Origin: Parus major
Taxonomy: Eukaryota > Chordata > Aves > Passeriformes > Paridae
Direction of reading: 5' to 3'
DNA length: 64,000 bases
NCBI RefSeq assembly: GCF_001522545.3
Contig: NC_031777.1
Coordinates: 1,745,605-1,809,604 of the forward strand
Notes under the pieces: generated by a model
Told to the model about the DNA's origin: nothing
Databases searched by the model: none
What the model saw: the letters and a program-made list of their open reading frames with translations, nothing else
Shown: piece by piece, positions 11,100 through 23,359 of the stretch
How positions within the stretch are numbered: position 1 is the stretch's first letter
How the letters are laid out: the number at the start of each line of letters is the position of its first letter
Position numbers and translations under genes: made by a program

Positions 11100-12980
11100 C
11101 CCATGATGTGTTAGGGGCTGGGTGCTCTCAGCAACAAGTGTGGGCCACCTTAGAACATCACCTTGGTGCCATCAAGAAGTTACTTGCCTTTTCACCCTGC
11201 TCCAGAGCCACCAGGAACATCCACCATGCGACAGCGGCAGAGGTGTGCTGCTCCCAGGAAGAAAAGTCCCTCTCGATGCTGTGCCAGGCTCTGCAAAGGG
11301 CAATCAAGCTCTTTTCATCCTTTCCTCTCTCTTCAGAAGTTGGCTGAGTCTTGCCAAGGTGTTTGTGAGAAGTTTGCAAGTGTTGTGGCTCACGTCACTC
11401 AGAATTTGGAGAGCAGCACCTTGAAATGGAAAATCCAGTGCTTCCTCCCCCTTTAGAAAAATCACATCTAGGGGCCCACGAGGGAAAACAATGAGCTATA
11501 AAAGTGTTCTGAACATCTCTTCTCATCTTGGCACAAAACACTGCTCTGGGCTTTGCTAGCAAAGGAAATTGAGCACCTCGAATGCCTGCTTTCAGAGACA
11601 ATAAACAGACTTGCTCCTGGCCAGCTGAAATTGCTCCAGCGATCCCAGTGGCCTGACATTCCTGGGCAAATCTCAGTGCCTCGCCTTTGGCAATGGCTGG
11701 AACCACTAGCCCTGGGCTGGGCACTCGGGGTGGCACTGGGATGTCCCTTTGCAGGGCCACAGGACCTGCTGGGACGTGGAGGAGCACGGCCTGACGGAGC
11801 CACGTCCACCCAAGGGCCAGAAGAGCTGATGGGGTCCTGCCCAGAGCTGCCCCAGGAAACCACCCGAGGCACCTGAAACCCCCAGGTGTGTGAGCAAGAG
11901 AAGACTTTGGGGGACACCAGCTGGCTCCAGGGTTACAAAGTGCTTCTGGAGCTGAGCTGACAAACCCTCCGTGGGCTGCAGGGCTTGTCTCCCTGCCAGC
12001 CCAGCGCTGCCTCCCTGCTCCCACGGCCACATCCCCACGGGGACAAAGCGGAGCAGATGCAGGCAGCCCTTCCCGGCTTGCAGAACTGCCCTTCCCCAAG
12101 GAGTTTCCCACTGGCAAAGACGCTGGGAACACGCTGAGGGCCAGCCAAGGGCTGCCTGCCCAGGTGGGGCTCAGCCCGAGCCCCCCAGCCGGGCTTCCCT
12201 GCAGCCGGCAGCCCAAGCCAGCAGTCTCTGACCCCCCTCTAGTGGCTATAAAACATAGCCAAGTTCACGAACCCTCCTGCTCCCAGCTCCGGGCAGGCTC
12301 CGGGCGCTGGCACCCCGGCCTGGGGGGCAGCTGGTCCCCGGCAAGGCCAGGGCAGGGCTCCGGAGCAGCAAAGAGCGAGGGGATGCTCAGCCCGGTTCCA
12401 TCTCCCAGCCCCGCTGCGGGGAGGATGCTGAGCCCTGGGGAGAAGGTGATGCCAGGCCCGTTTTCCATCCTACCCCCTCCATTTATTAATGAATAAATAC
12501 ATTAAAATGCCACAGCAAAGATCTTCCTCCGAGTCAGAGTGGTGAGAGGGGCCACGGGAGGCAATCGAGGCTGTACAGCCCTGCAGGGCTCTGCCCTTGC
12601 TTTGGAGCTCAGGAGGAGCAGACACACCTGAGGTCCTCCTCAGCCTTCTCCAGGGACAGCTTTGCAGCCACTGTCAGGACAAGGAAGCAGGCAGCACTTC
12701 CTCGCTGCAAGGCCCGGAGCAGATCCCACTCCCTGATCCCAAAAGGATGGGAGAGGGGGTTTGAACCTTCTCGGGGGAAAGCGGCAGCCCTAAGGCAAAA
12801 CACAGAGGCAACAGCATCCCCTGAGAGCTTCTTCCTCCAGCCCCAAGGACAAAAACAGGGGGAGCAAGGCCAGCTTGGGAGGAGGCTTTAGATGGTAGCA
12901 GGCACACCAGCAGGGTTGATTACAGCGTCTCTGCAGGGCTGGGATCCCAAATCCCAAAGGTTTTCCTGCTGCAGCAGGAT
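11100..12980. other. GC-rich non-coding stretch with a long unsupported open frame
   Basis: This stretch is GC-richer than its neighbours, which keeps stop codons rare. A 273-codon minus-strand frame (12216 down to 11395) is open, but its translation shows no domain, signal peptide or recognisable family, and other frames over the same bases are nearly as long. I treat it as chance. A splice-bounded exon cannot be excluded, but no good evidence supports one. Confidence 0.5.
12247..12253 (+). promoter_or_regulatory. TATA-box-like motif upstream of GC-rich DNA
   Basis: A TATAAAA heptamer followed within 30-200 bases by GC-rich sequence (12285-12450). The arrangement resembles a core promoter reading rightwards, and a transcript start would be expected around 12275-12285. 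No open frame of note follows, so any product would be non-coding. TATA words also arise by chance; the call is weak. Confidence 0.2.
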
Positions 12981-13039
12981 CCACACACACCCTCCCAAGG
13001 AGGCCCACGGGCTGTGTACCCCTCCAGCACTCCTGGAGT

Positions 13040-13260
13040 TCACACTGAGATGGTGAACATTGAACCAGACACCAAATGATTGTTATAATGAGTGCTGTAA
13101 AACATGCTGGTGCCTTTTAGCTTGGTTCCCGAGGAAAGTGGCTTATGCAATTACACCGCAGGCTTCTGTGTTTCAATCGCTTTGGAACCTGTCAGCTAAT
13201 TTTAACCCAATTTAGCAGAGATTCAGAAAACTCAGAGAGTTTTAGTTTCACTAGGCTGTC
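13040..13260. promoter_or_regulatory. Candidate conserved non-coding element
   Basis: Enhancer-like vocabulary without repeats: AAATGATTGTTATAATG, TTATGCAATTAC (C/EBP or POU-like) and CAGCTAATTTTAACCC words within about 200 bases. No coding frame is credible across it. Regulatory function is inferred from composition only. Confidence 0.3.
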
Positions 13261-13635
13261 AGCTAAAGGACAGACACCTTCTTGGTATCCTCCCTCGAGC
13301 AAGGGCTGCAGCATGAGCTCAGCCTCTTACCAGACACCAGAGACTCCCCATGACCTCAACAAGAAACCCAGGGGGTTACAAGAGCTCCCATCCCTCACCC
13401 AACCTCACGACAAACCTGTGGAAAAGCTGTCTTTCCACCTGCCTCAGTTCTCACCACTAAACCCCACCACATTTCATTTTTCTCTGAGAAGCTTAGTTCT
13501 TTTCATCCTAAGTTTTTGATAAACTAAAGAAGTTAGGTTTCCTTTGGCTAGTGACAACCATCTAACATCATTACAAAAAAAAAAACTTGAGAATGCTTTT
13601 CACCAGAAATTAAGTTGTTCTTTTTCCTCTTCCAT

Positions 13636-13648
13636 CCCCCCCCCCCCC
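13636..13648. repeat. Poly-C run (13 C)
   Basis: A homopolymer of 13 C in a pyrimidine-rich context. Runs like this are prone to length error in assemblies and length change in vivo. Confidence 0.9.
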
Positions 13649-13699
13649 TTCTTTTTAATTCCTCACTAGGGAAGGGTGAGAGAATGAACTGAGCATTTT

Positions 13700-15457
13700 T
13701 AAACAAAAGTGAAAAAAAATCTGATGAAATACAAGGCAATCCAGTCACATTTGGATGGAAAAAAATGTTCCACCAGCTACAGAGTGCTGGCACCTGCCAA
13801 ACATCTGACCCTGAAAGATCAGACCAGGCTTAGTATGCATGGTACAGAGAGGGTTTTAATACAAGAGTTTCAGCTATATATAGGAACCCATCCATTTTCA
13901 TTCTTTAAAACACAATGCAGAAGAAAAGCCTTGCTGGAGCCAGGGTGTTTGGTAGCCAGTGTACCCTGGCAGCACTGAGAGGCTGACAGTGCAGGAGAGC
14001 CCAAAGGAGGCAGCCCGGGAAACCGCTCCAGGGGACGTGGTGTGAGACCACGGTTAGTGGTCAGCTCTCAAAACACTCTGCTTGTGTTTGGCTGGGGCTG
14101 TCAAGATGAAATTAATCTTGCCTGGGCAGTCAAAGTTTGGACCTACCTTCGCTAGCCTCTAATGAAAAATGCATAGTGGCAAGCATTGGAAAATCCCTGA
14201 CACTCAGCACCAGAGGGTACATTTAAATAATTCTATGAATATAGATCAATAAAACTAATGCACTTATAGCTGCTGTGTGAAGTATTCAAACTAGAATAAA
14301 AGTCATCTTGTATTACAAAGCTTTGTATTAATTCCTTGCACCTATTGTTTTACATATTCAATTAATCTTAGTCGGCAGAGAGCAACTCATAGGTGGTGTT
14401 AAAAGCACAAGGCACGTGAGGCTGTATCAGGGAGCCCAGACATCTTCATAACCAGGAGTGAGCTTGGAGGAAGGTGTCCCTACAAGAAGCCACTGCCTGC
14501 AGGCTGGAGGATGACACACCATGTGGGCTGGAGGCATGAGAGGACAGCTGTGGCCATGCTGGGACTTCCAAACCCCCCCGTGTGTGTGTGTGGTCCCCAG
14601 GACACCAGGTGTCTCTGGGGACTGCTGCAGAGAGGGATCTCAAAGCATCAGGAGCAGGAACCGCAGGAAGAAGAACCTTCCCAACAGAGGTGGGGATGGA
14701 AGGAAGACCTGGAGCACTGGCCACTACAAGTCCCAGCCATTTGCCTGTGACTCACTTCCAGTACCAGCCAGAGGAGCAAAGGAGATGGGAGATAATCCAT
14801 AAGGTTGTGGGGCTGGTTTTCCAAAATCTCTCAAATGCCAGCACCTCTCACTTAGCTGCAGGGAAAAGCTATTCATTCAACAGCTATTTTAGGGATCTCC
14901 TCAGGGAATTTGGAACAGAAATCTGTTGGATGTGATAAAACATTACATTAGAGGTCCAGACCGCCAAACCAATTAGTGTGAAAGCTGTCAGCCTGGACTT
15001 GCCAGCCCCTGCATTTCCCAAACCATACTTTGTGTGGACTTCATGCCACATGACTGCCGGTATCTGAGTGCCCCACACTGCTGTGAACCCAGACCAGCCT
15101 TAGGGCTGGGCAGTCAAACCCAGCCACGGCTTTGGGAAGGTTAGACCTCAGCTGGGAAGGGAAGAAGAGGCAAAGAGTTCTCTGGTTACAAAGGTTTGGA
15201 GGCCTTGACTCCAGCCATGCTGAAGGTCCCCTCTCAACCCCAGGAAAACATCCAGCCCCATTTGATCCACCTCTGACTCTTCAGAGCATCACCCCTGGAG
15301 GCACTGACCAGCTCTCCAGAGGAGGGACATGTCAGCTCTGTCACTGCCCTCCCCACTGCCACCATGCAATTACCAAAATGCTGTTTGACTTTTGAGTACA
15401 ACCTTTACCACCACTGGGGCCACTGTGACTTTCACTAAGCTGCTGCTGCTGAACACA
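13700..15457. other. Non-coding unique sequence
   Basis: No gene is supported. The part 14210-14420 is AT-rich with several TAAT and ATTCAATTAATC words and may be a regulatory block. A short GT run occurs at about 14579-14592. The rest is unremarkable. Confidence 0.5.
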
Positions 15458-15462
15458 CTGCT
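15458..15462 (+). repeat. 5-bp target-site duplication, left copy
   Basis: CTGCT immediately left of the LTR; the identical word follows it at 15951-15955. A 5-bp duplication is set by the integrase of the source element. The region left of it is rich in CTG, so chance contributes somewhat to the match. Confidence 0.6.
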
Positions 15463-15950
15463 TGCTGTGATGAATCTGCTGTTGGAGGGCTGCTCTGCTC
15501 TGTCACAGGCCCTTCAAGGTGGCCCAAAAGATGCCTTAGGGTTTTAGCTTTTATATTTTTCAGATCCTGTATTACTTTAGTGTATAACTCTAAAGCTCCA
15601 TATAGAGTATTAGCTGCTGTCTTCACATTTTGGTCAGACAAAACAATCCCTCCAAGCCTGAGGCTCAAGGACGCAAGGACACCTCACTGCCTCAGGCCCT
15701 GGACTGGGGGAGACTGAACTGGGGGAATGTGACTTCATTACCTGAAACTCAAATTGGAAGATGAATCCCTGATATGTAAATAGACCAAACTCAAAATTGT
15801 CTGAAAAACTCGTGACCATCTTGGGTGTAGCCCCTTCTGAAGGCTTTTGACTGCCCATAGTATATCTGTTTCAAGATCTTTAATAAATACCTGCTTTTAT
15901 TCTCTTAATCTTGTCTAGTTTCTGTTCTAGGCAGCCACTCCAAGGCATCA
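15463..15950 (+). mobile_element. Solo LTR of an avian endogenous retrovirus
   Basis: The 488-bp element begins TGCTGTGATG and ends GGCATCA, giving the TG...CA ends of an LTR. It is flanked by a perfect 5-bp direct duplication, CTGCT, at 15458-15462 and 15951-15955. A polyadenylation signal AATAAA at 15882-15887 lies 63 bases before the right end, the expected spacing for R-U5, and fixes the plus orientation. The 3' third (gggtgtagcc, aataaatacctgc) is familiar from bird LTR families. No internal gag, pol or env sequence is adjacent, so the provirus was probably lost by LTR-LTR recombination. Family name uncertain; left boundary chosen from the duplication. Confidence 0.75.
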
Positions 15951-16199
15951 CTGCTGGCCCACCCTCACAGCTGCTCACCATGTGTCACTCCTGACTCACC
16001 CAGCCCTGGACTGTTGACCAAAATGACAGCACACTCTGCATTGGCAGCAAAACCTACTCAATGCCTTCAGAAAAACCCTGCACCTCCATCTCGAAAGACA
16101 AAGGAATGCTTGAAAAAAATACCCCTCCAAAAAATAAAAAAGCCCACTGAAAGCACAGCATCCAGTGTGATCCAGCAGACAGAGAGCACCATTGATAGA

Positions 16200-16620
16200 G
16201 ATCTATGTTAGCCTATTAATAACACAATGCTAGGCTTGCATCTGGACTCATTTGGCTTGTGTATTAATCATGTACATTCTGTATAATAAGCCCTGTGTGT
16301 TGCCACAAGGTAGGACGCCCTTATTCCCACACGGGCAGGTTTAACGACTTTGCAAGCTTAACAAAGCCCCGCTTTCTGATGGGAGGCTGGAGTTGGGTCC
16401 CTACCAAAGTGAGGTTCTCAGGAGGTAATAAAACACCAAGGAGATGCTATCTGGTGGATTTGGAGCATTTCACTCCCTTGAAAGTCAAGTCGACAGCTGA
16501 TTTAAAGTTTCCAGCTAGGTCATACAAAAGTCAACAGCGGCTGCATCCAGCCAGGTTCAGAGTTTGAATATTTATGGTGTCAATCTGAAATCCAGATAAC
16601 CACAAATAATCCAAACCCAT
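16200..16620. promoter_or_regulatory. Candidate conserved non-coding element
   Basis: A repeat-free block of about 400 bases with words such as ATTAATCATG, TAATAAGCC, CAAAGCCCCG, GAATATTTATGG and isolated CpG near 'tttaacgacttt'. The low-CpG, TAAT-rich composition differs from the purine/pyrimidine-biased sequence around it. The 90-codon frame inside is unrecognisable. Regulatory role inferred only. Confidence 0.35.
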
Positions 16621-18000
16621 TAACTCCCCCCTCATCCAGAGGAGAAAGCTCTCTGGACGATCCTGCCCATATTTCTAGGGTTACCACGGGATCATGGGCA
16701 GAAGGTTGTTTTTTCTGTTTCTCTTTATTTTCTTATGATCCTTTTTTTTCCCCCCACCCTAACTGAAGGTCATTACGCACCGATGGCGGCGTGTCAGGCA
16801 GTTCCCACCAGATCTGCCTGCCTTCCAGGAAATCTGGAGTGGGCACCACGTGAGTGGAGCTGTTTGGAAGCACTGAGACTCTCGTGTCCAGGTCAAGCCC
16901 AGTCTACCCAGGGAATAGCCTGATAAATTGCCATCATCGCTGCGCTGCAGTGCGGGAGTGCGAGGTAATCATCCCTGCTCACACGCAGGGAGCTGCCCAG
17001 CACAGCCACAGGAGGAGGCACGCACATCTCAAAGGCCTAGAGGTGATGTGGAGCAGCAGGAGATGCCAAGGGGAAAAGAAGAAAAAAAAAAAAAAATAGA
17101 CAAAAGTGCCAAAAATGGGATTATCTGAGCCTGAGCAGGGCTGGCATCCTGGCAGAGAGACTTGCTGAATGGAGCTACAGAGGGAGCAGAGAGCTCCTTC
17201 CCTACCCACCCAGCAGCTGGATCAAGCTGAGGAATCACATTACAGTGACACGCTGGCCCTTGGGGGAGACCGTGCCTGGAGCAGGGAACGGATCCTTCCT
17301 TCTGCAGACATCCCACACAACGCTCCAGGGGGTTACAGCAAGGGTTTCACCAGCAGGAATCTGCTGCAATACCCCAGACAGGAGCCATCCTGGGAGATCT
17401 TGGCACGCTGCCTCTGGCCTCTCCGCAAAAGCTCCTGAAGAAATCAATCTCGGAGCTTTCAGTGGTGCTTTCGCATCTCCGTTGGCAACTTGGATGGCCC
17501 ATCCACTATGTCAGCTGCTAACCCCGTCTTTGTGGCTTCTCCCTTGCACAAAGGCTTGGAAGAAAGTCTTTCTTTAAAGGAAAAAGGAGTGCTGCTGGTG
17601 AGCTGGTGTGCTCAGGAGACCTTTGTGGGCAGGGTTGGGGTTAGGGCTCAGGCTCCAGTGCGAGCCCAGGAGCTGGGAGCAAGCACCTGGAGCAACACGC
17701 AGGGCATGCAGGAGCAGCAGCATCCCAGATTTTGACACGGCCACCACAGGGACAGCCCCATACAGATGTGTGTTGGAACAGATCTGCAACACAGCTGCTG
17801 GGGCTTGACAGAGCCACGAGCATCCCCAGGCACTTGCCAAGTCCTGGGACTTGCTTCAGCAAGGTTGTGGGTATGGCAAGCCAAAGGAATCAGTGGGATG
17901 CTGGCAAGGAGGGCAGAGCAACTTAAGATAAGGGCAGAATCAGAGTGAAGCGAATGGGTTATTCAAGCAAATATCTTCCCATCCAGAAATACGCCCCTAA
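16620..18000. other. Non-coding unique sequence
   Basis: No gene is supported. A poly-A run lies at 17082-17096 in a purine-rich context; the sequence to its left shows no recognisable processed gene. Frames are short and overlap on both strands. Confidence 0.5.
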
Positions 18001-18499
18001 AGACTCGGCTGAGTTTTCCTCTGCTGCTGGAGAAGAGTTAGTGCCCCTCAGTGGGTTTTAGGAGGATTAGTACAAGTATTAGGGTTAAAAATAGTTTTGC
18101 AACTGTCTTCGTGGACATAGAGGAACATGCCTAAATATAACATTAATTTCCATATGTCATCCAAATGGCTGCCTAATAAGAGCAGGGACTGAAACAACGT
18201 GAAGTGCAGTTTTCCCATCGACTCACGCGGGCTCCGGCGTGCACCCTGTCACACAAACAAAGCAGCTCCTGCTGGAGCCAGCAAAGTCGATGTGGGCTGG
18301 AAACATTTTGCTTTTTCACCTCACTTCAGATGTCTGGCATGAGGCTGCTATCCTTTTACTGCCCCTCCCTCCGAGCAGCTTTGGGAATGGCGTGGTGTTG
18401 GATGTCAGGAGTCGCAAAAGCTCTTTGGGGCCGTTCTAGGCACCCAAGCCCAGTGATAAACCGGGAGGTTTGTGCAGGTAAGATTTTGAAGAGAAAGGC

Positions 18500-18910
18500 A
18501 GGCAGAGACTGTGCAGCAGTAAATCATTCTACCCACTGCACGATTGTGAAATTACGTTGAAAATCGATTCATCTGAAGAGGAAAGGAAGTTTGTTCCCTC
18601 TGTCGTAACAGCAAATTGAGATGTTGATACACGTCTCTGTTTTGACAGATCTGCGGGGCAAAGTTAAGCTTGAGCGGGTGGTGGAAGTCACTCGGGGTGA
18701 TAATCAACACACAATAATTACAAGGCAAAAGGGGGAGTTGGCTGGATACCTTAATTATGCATTTTCAGACTTTCTAAACATTCAAGGATCTCACTAAATC
18801 AGTCTGCTATTTTCAGAAAGGAAAATATTATTGTGCGGTTGGAATGCCATCAGAGGAGTACACAGAAATATCGGTATGTGGAGCGTAATTACACTCTGTT
18901 CCTTCTGGGC
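18500..18910. promoter_or_regulatory. Candidate conserved non-coding element
   Basis: One of the most enhancer-like parts of the window: 'gaaattacgttgaaaatcg', TAATCAACACACAATAATTAC, CTTAATTATGCATTTTC (POU/octamer-like) and 'gcgtaattacactc' within 400 bases, with no simple repeats and no strand bias. TAAT homeodomain cores are dense. The short frames are not convincing as protein. Conservation is not tested. Confidence 0.4.
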
Positions 18911-18959
18911 TCAGAACAAAGAGATCCAGGAGAGGAATTGCCCCTGTTTTGTCCCCTGC

Positions 18960-19430
18960 AGCACACAAGGGCTGCTGGGCTTCACCAGGATCATCAGCTC
19001 AGCACAGTTTTGGGGCCAAAACAGAGAAGGGACAGGTCACCTGGACCCCAGACCTTCAGGTGAGGTGTTTCTCCTGGTGCTTGCAGAAGGGTCAGGCCAT
19101 CCTCCAGCAGCTGAAGAGTTCAGATTGGGGAGAACAAGCTGCCCAAACCACCATCCCACTTATCCCTTTTTATCAAAGGCAAGAGAAAAAACTTTCTTTA
19201 TTTCAAAACAAAAAACCAAAAAAAAAAAAACTTCACTTGGACTTAAAACCAAAGTTCCATCTCCTAACTCTCCATCTCTACTTAAAGCCAATCCTCCGCT
19301 TCAGAACAAAACGCTGCTCCTAGAGTGAAACTAAAACATTTCAACTTGCCAAAAACTTCTTTCCCCCAAAAGGGACTGTTTCAGGTCAAGCCAAAACATT
19401 TTTTGGACCTGCCAGCAAATTTAGCAACAC
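18960..19430. other. Non-coding unique sequence with A-rich tract
   Basis: No gene is supported. A-rich low-complexity sequence at 19200-19230 encodes Lys runs in shadow frames. Nothing else is seen. Confidence 0.5.
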
Positions 19431-19650
19431 AATTCTTTGTGCTGCTGTAATTAGTATGAATGGGCTTCCTTAGCGCCATTGTTTCAGGAGCAGCTGTGCT
19501 GCTTTGATGAATACCCATATTTTTGTGTGTCACATGCATTTGCTATGGCCTGTTTATAAAAGTTTCAAATCATACAATCAGGGAGCAGAAGAGAAATAAT
19601 ATCAGGAGCCTTGGGCGATCAATCACAAACCGCGGACAAAGAGAGAAGAC
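19430..19650. promoter_or_regulatory. Candidate conserved non-coding element
   Basis: Contains a TAATTAG homeodomain word, a CCATTGTTTC SOX-like word, CACATGCATTTGC and a 'gatcaatcacaaaccgcgg' stretch with a RUNX-like core, in about 220 repeat-free bases. Combination of such words suggests an enhancer, but this is composition-based inference. Confidence 0.3.
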
Positions 19651-19799
19651 GGGGATCTTGTTGTGGGACATGGGACAAGGGCTCGGAAAACCCAGCTTCA
19701 GTTCTTGGCTCAGCCAAAGACTGAGCTGGGCAAGTGAAAAATACTCTTCTGCTGGCAGGCAAAATTATCCAGAGATTAAATAACCTGCCAGCTTGTCTA

Positions 19800-22700
19800 T
19801 TTAAATTCTAAGTTGTTTTTTTTTCACCAAAGGATTGTGCTACCTACTCATTTGCTGTGGAAGTAGGCAAAAAATGTTCCATTACCACACACACATACTG
19901 TGTCTATAACCAGGGAAAAATGCAGGACCATCAAAATACTTCTCAAATCACTCTGGACTCCTTCACATTGAAGGCTCTTCACACTGAAATATTTTAATTC
20001 TGCAAAATCAAGATGTCTAGCTGCAATATTTCTGAGCCCAGCAGTTCAGTTTTCCTCATCTTGAAATGCCTTTTGCTTCAAATTCCATTAAAATTGTATT
20101 TCAAAAGAAGTATTTCAGTGACAGCACTTATTACTAAATATCAACAAAAATATCAGCGCTATTCTATCAAAAAAAATCTATTAATTATCCAGAATGAAAT
20201 GCTGTATTTCCTTTTGGCTTTTAAATGAATTCTAAATCCTTAAACAGTTGTTGTTGTTTTTTTTTCTGAACCTGGACATATTTGTAAGATTCAGACTTGC
20301 CAAGAAGCCAAGCTCAACAAGACAAGGTTTGGCTTTAGCAAGGGGGCCGATGTAAAGGGAACAATAAATAATGCAAGCCAAAACCTGAAGCCAGGGGGTG
20401 GGTCTGAGAGGTAGGAAAGAGCCTTAGGATATTGGGGACAAGAGGAGCTGCAGCATTATCCAAAACATCTTTCTCCAGAAACCCAGGATCTGCAGGTAAC
20501 TCATGTAAGTCAGGAAAAATCAACAAAACTGACCTGACCAAAATATTGACCAAACTGTTCCAATCAGACACCCAGGCCAGCTGCCTGCCCACTGCCCCTC
20601 TGCCTGGGCAAGCTGTCTCCCACCTTTCAGCATGCCAAACCTCCCATCCAAGAAAAATCCCACCTCACATAATCAGTTTTAATTAAATTTACAGCAAGTA
20701 TCTTGAGTTAAGCTGATAATTGGTTAATGGCCCCCATTAAAACGAGATGCAGACAGCACAGTTGGCCAATACCCCCATGCTTCATGGAAGGGCTCTTCCA
20801 CCAAGCCTTCTCCCAAGACAGAAAGTTGGGATGACAGCAGGAGGTGACAACTTTAACAGATGAGGGATCAATAAAAATAAAGGCAGCCACACAGAGCACG
20901 CGGAAGCGCAGCTAACATTTCATTTCTAAGCAGGATGGGGTTTTTTTTTCAGAGAGCCCCATTAATTTCTCCAAGGTCCATGGGCCTCACTGTCTCCCAT
21001 CTGTCTAGCAGGGAATGAATATAGTGCCCTGCCTTAAACACTTGGAGACCTCAAGTCCCCTCTTTGCTCTCTGCTCAACCCACTGGCTAAGTCACTAACC
21101 CTCTGCAATATGGACACATTAATACTCAGCACTATGAAGGGAGTTCAAGGCTGATTCATAATTCACCTGGTCCAAAAAGACACTGGGTTTCTTAAGCCAT
21201 AAGTTTAAAATGTAGATGCTGTCAGGAAAAAGAAAAAGAAGAAGGAAAAAAAAAAAAAAAAACAGAGCAGTAAAAGGCTGCGAAATTTGCACACAGCAAA
21301 ATTATTCCCCTTTCGCAAGGTTCATTTGAGAAGTTGCTGTAAATAGTTCCTGCAATTCACACACAAAACAACATTTCCAGAACATTAATGAACCATTTTT
21401 TAAAGCCCCCCCCCTTAAAGTTATTCCTGGCAGAAAAGGGGAAAAGATGCAAGCTGTGGAGTCTGTGACTGCATAAGGGAAGAAGCTGTCGGATCCCATC
21501 TGTCGATGAGGAGGATAAACGACCGCGCGCATCTCTCCCCTGAGTTAGCTCATAGCCTGAGTCTGAGGAGAGGGAACCTGCTTGGTCACAGCTTTCAGCA
21601 GAGGAGGCAGGGGTGGCAGCAAGTGGGAGTTTAACCCATATAGGTCTTCTCCCACAGGGCCTCCACCCATGCTTTGGGAGAGGACAGGCTCCGGCTTGGC
21701 TGCAAAACGAACCAAGGAAAGGAAAAGGAAAGCGAGTGCTCTGTGTGACAACAGGCATGGCAGGGAAGTTCTCCACCGTGAAAAAACACGAGATGGCAAG
21801 AGACACCCTCCTGGTGGACCTCAGTGGAGTCAGAACCTCCCTGCTGACATCCCTCCCATGACACCACTGAGCACTACCAGCAGGAGAAAGGTCCTCCTGG
21901 GCAGAGAAATGTCCTTCAAGGCTCTCAGAAGAGCCACAGAACTGTGTGGACAAGGACAACAGGGGTCAATGCTCCAGAAGATTCCATCAGGACTCCTCAA
22001 GGCTTTTGATATATTGGGATTAAGAGGCTGCAAATTGCAGCATTCCTCCACGGCTGTCTGGCTGGGAAAGAGCTGAGGTCAAGACCAGGAGATACCTAAA
22101 GGTCAAAGTGCTGCCAAGAAAAGTAGTTAAACAAAGGCCAGCATTTCTCCAGTCAATTGCCCAGGCTTATAAAGACAGCATTAAACTTAGAGTAAGGAAT
22201 TTAGGATTTACTTTAGACCTTTTTCTTACTTTAAGAGGTTTTTTTCAGCACCAATACAATTTCATTTCAGTATCCAGCTAAAAGCAGCCAATACTGACTT
22301 GAACTTTGGGGGTGCTGAGAACTAAAGGGGTCCACAGTTCATTTTTTCTTTTCATTTGGGAGTGTTCTTTGTGTTTGTGAGTGTGTTGGCTTTTTGGTGG
22401 GTATTTTTGCAGGGTTTTATTGTTTGTTTGTTTGTTTTTTACATATAATGGGCATTTGACATATCTCTGAGGAGTTCTGGTGGGGTTTTTCGTGTAACTG
22501 GCCTGCAGACACACTTCTGCCCTCAGTGCAACAACAAAGCAGGACACTTATCTTCAAGAAAGGGGTGGGAAAATCATCTCCTTTTCCACATGGCTGTAGT
22601 CAGCTGAAGGTGAAACTATGGCAGGAAGAGCAGCCACAATTCACCACTTCTGTTAACACCAACTCAGCCTAGCCTGAGGTGCCATCCCAGCAATGCAGGA

Positions 22701-23350
22701 TTGGTTTAGCAATCCCTGGGACTTTCCAACACTCAGAAGACATTTTCTGAAGAGATTTGCCCACTACAATCCTCCCCTCTTCATGAGCCACCACCTGCAT
22801 TTATTTATCTGACAGCATCCCTGTTTTATCTACACACAAATAGAAAGATTTTTATTTAAACAGCTCTCAGCCAAAATCCTGCTTTGGGAATAGCTCACAA
22901 AGCTCTCTTGTGTCAAAGCTGTGACTTCCCAAATGTTCAAGTCAGAGTGTATCCCTACAGGGTCACAGCAGGCCACCAGAGCTCCCAAGTCTTGGCTTTG
23001 CTGGAACACAGAAAACCAACTTTTTCCTCCTCCCTGGGCTTTTGCAGCAAGGAGAAGCAGAGCATCTTCTCCTGATCTTCTGGCCATCCAGCACCAGGTT
23101 TCTGAAAATCCTTTTGTGCACTGCAGACAGAACACAGACAGAAATTGGATTTTCTCCCTGCTTTGAAGGTTACCAGCAAACAGAAGAGTTTGGGCTCTAC
23201 CAGACTTGAAAGGACATGCTGTGCCCTGTATTGCATTACCAAACAAATCCATTAATGGTTTCCCTGTCTAAAAACCAGTTCAGCCCAGTGCCAACTCAGA
23301 TGATGGCATGGAAGACCATCTGCAACTCTGTGAGCTCAGCAATAAGGCCC
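19800..23350. other. Non-coding sequence with low-complexity tracts
   Basis: No gene is supported. Poly-A at 21246-21262, a short C run near 21407-21415 and a (TTTG) run at 22422-22440 are simple repeats. A frame of 200 codons on the minus strand (21357-21959) and one of 164 codons on the plus strand (21582-22076) overlap each other and show no recognisable content, so I reject both. Confidence 0.5.
22422..22440. repeat. (TTTG)n tetranucleotide repeat
   Basis: About four tandem GTTT units followed by T, inside a 130-base G/T-rich tract (22360-22490). Confidence 0.85.
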
Positions 23351-23359
23351 TGAGCCCAG

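Noticed and set aside
11395..12216. 273-codon minus-strand open frame
   Set aside because: GC-rich DNA lacking stops by chance; no domain or family recognised, and competing frames overlap it.
15540..15668. Minus-strand frame with a leucine/lysine-rich, helix-like translation
   Set aside because: It lies in antisense inside the solo LTR at 15463-15950.
17082..17096. Poly-A run as the tail of a processed pseudogene
   Set aside because: No recognisable gene sequence precedes it and no flanking duplication is apparent.
21357..22076. 200-codon minus frame and 164-codon plus frame
   Set aside because: Overlapping, unrecognisable frames in unique DNA.
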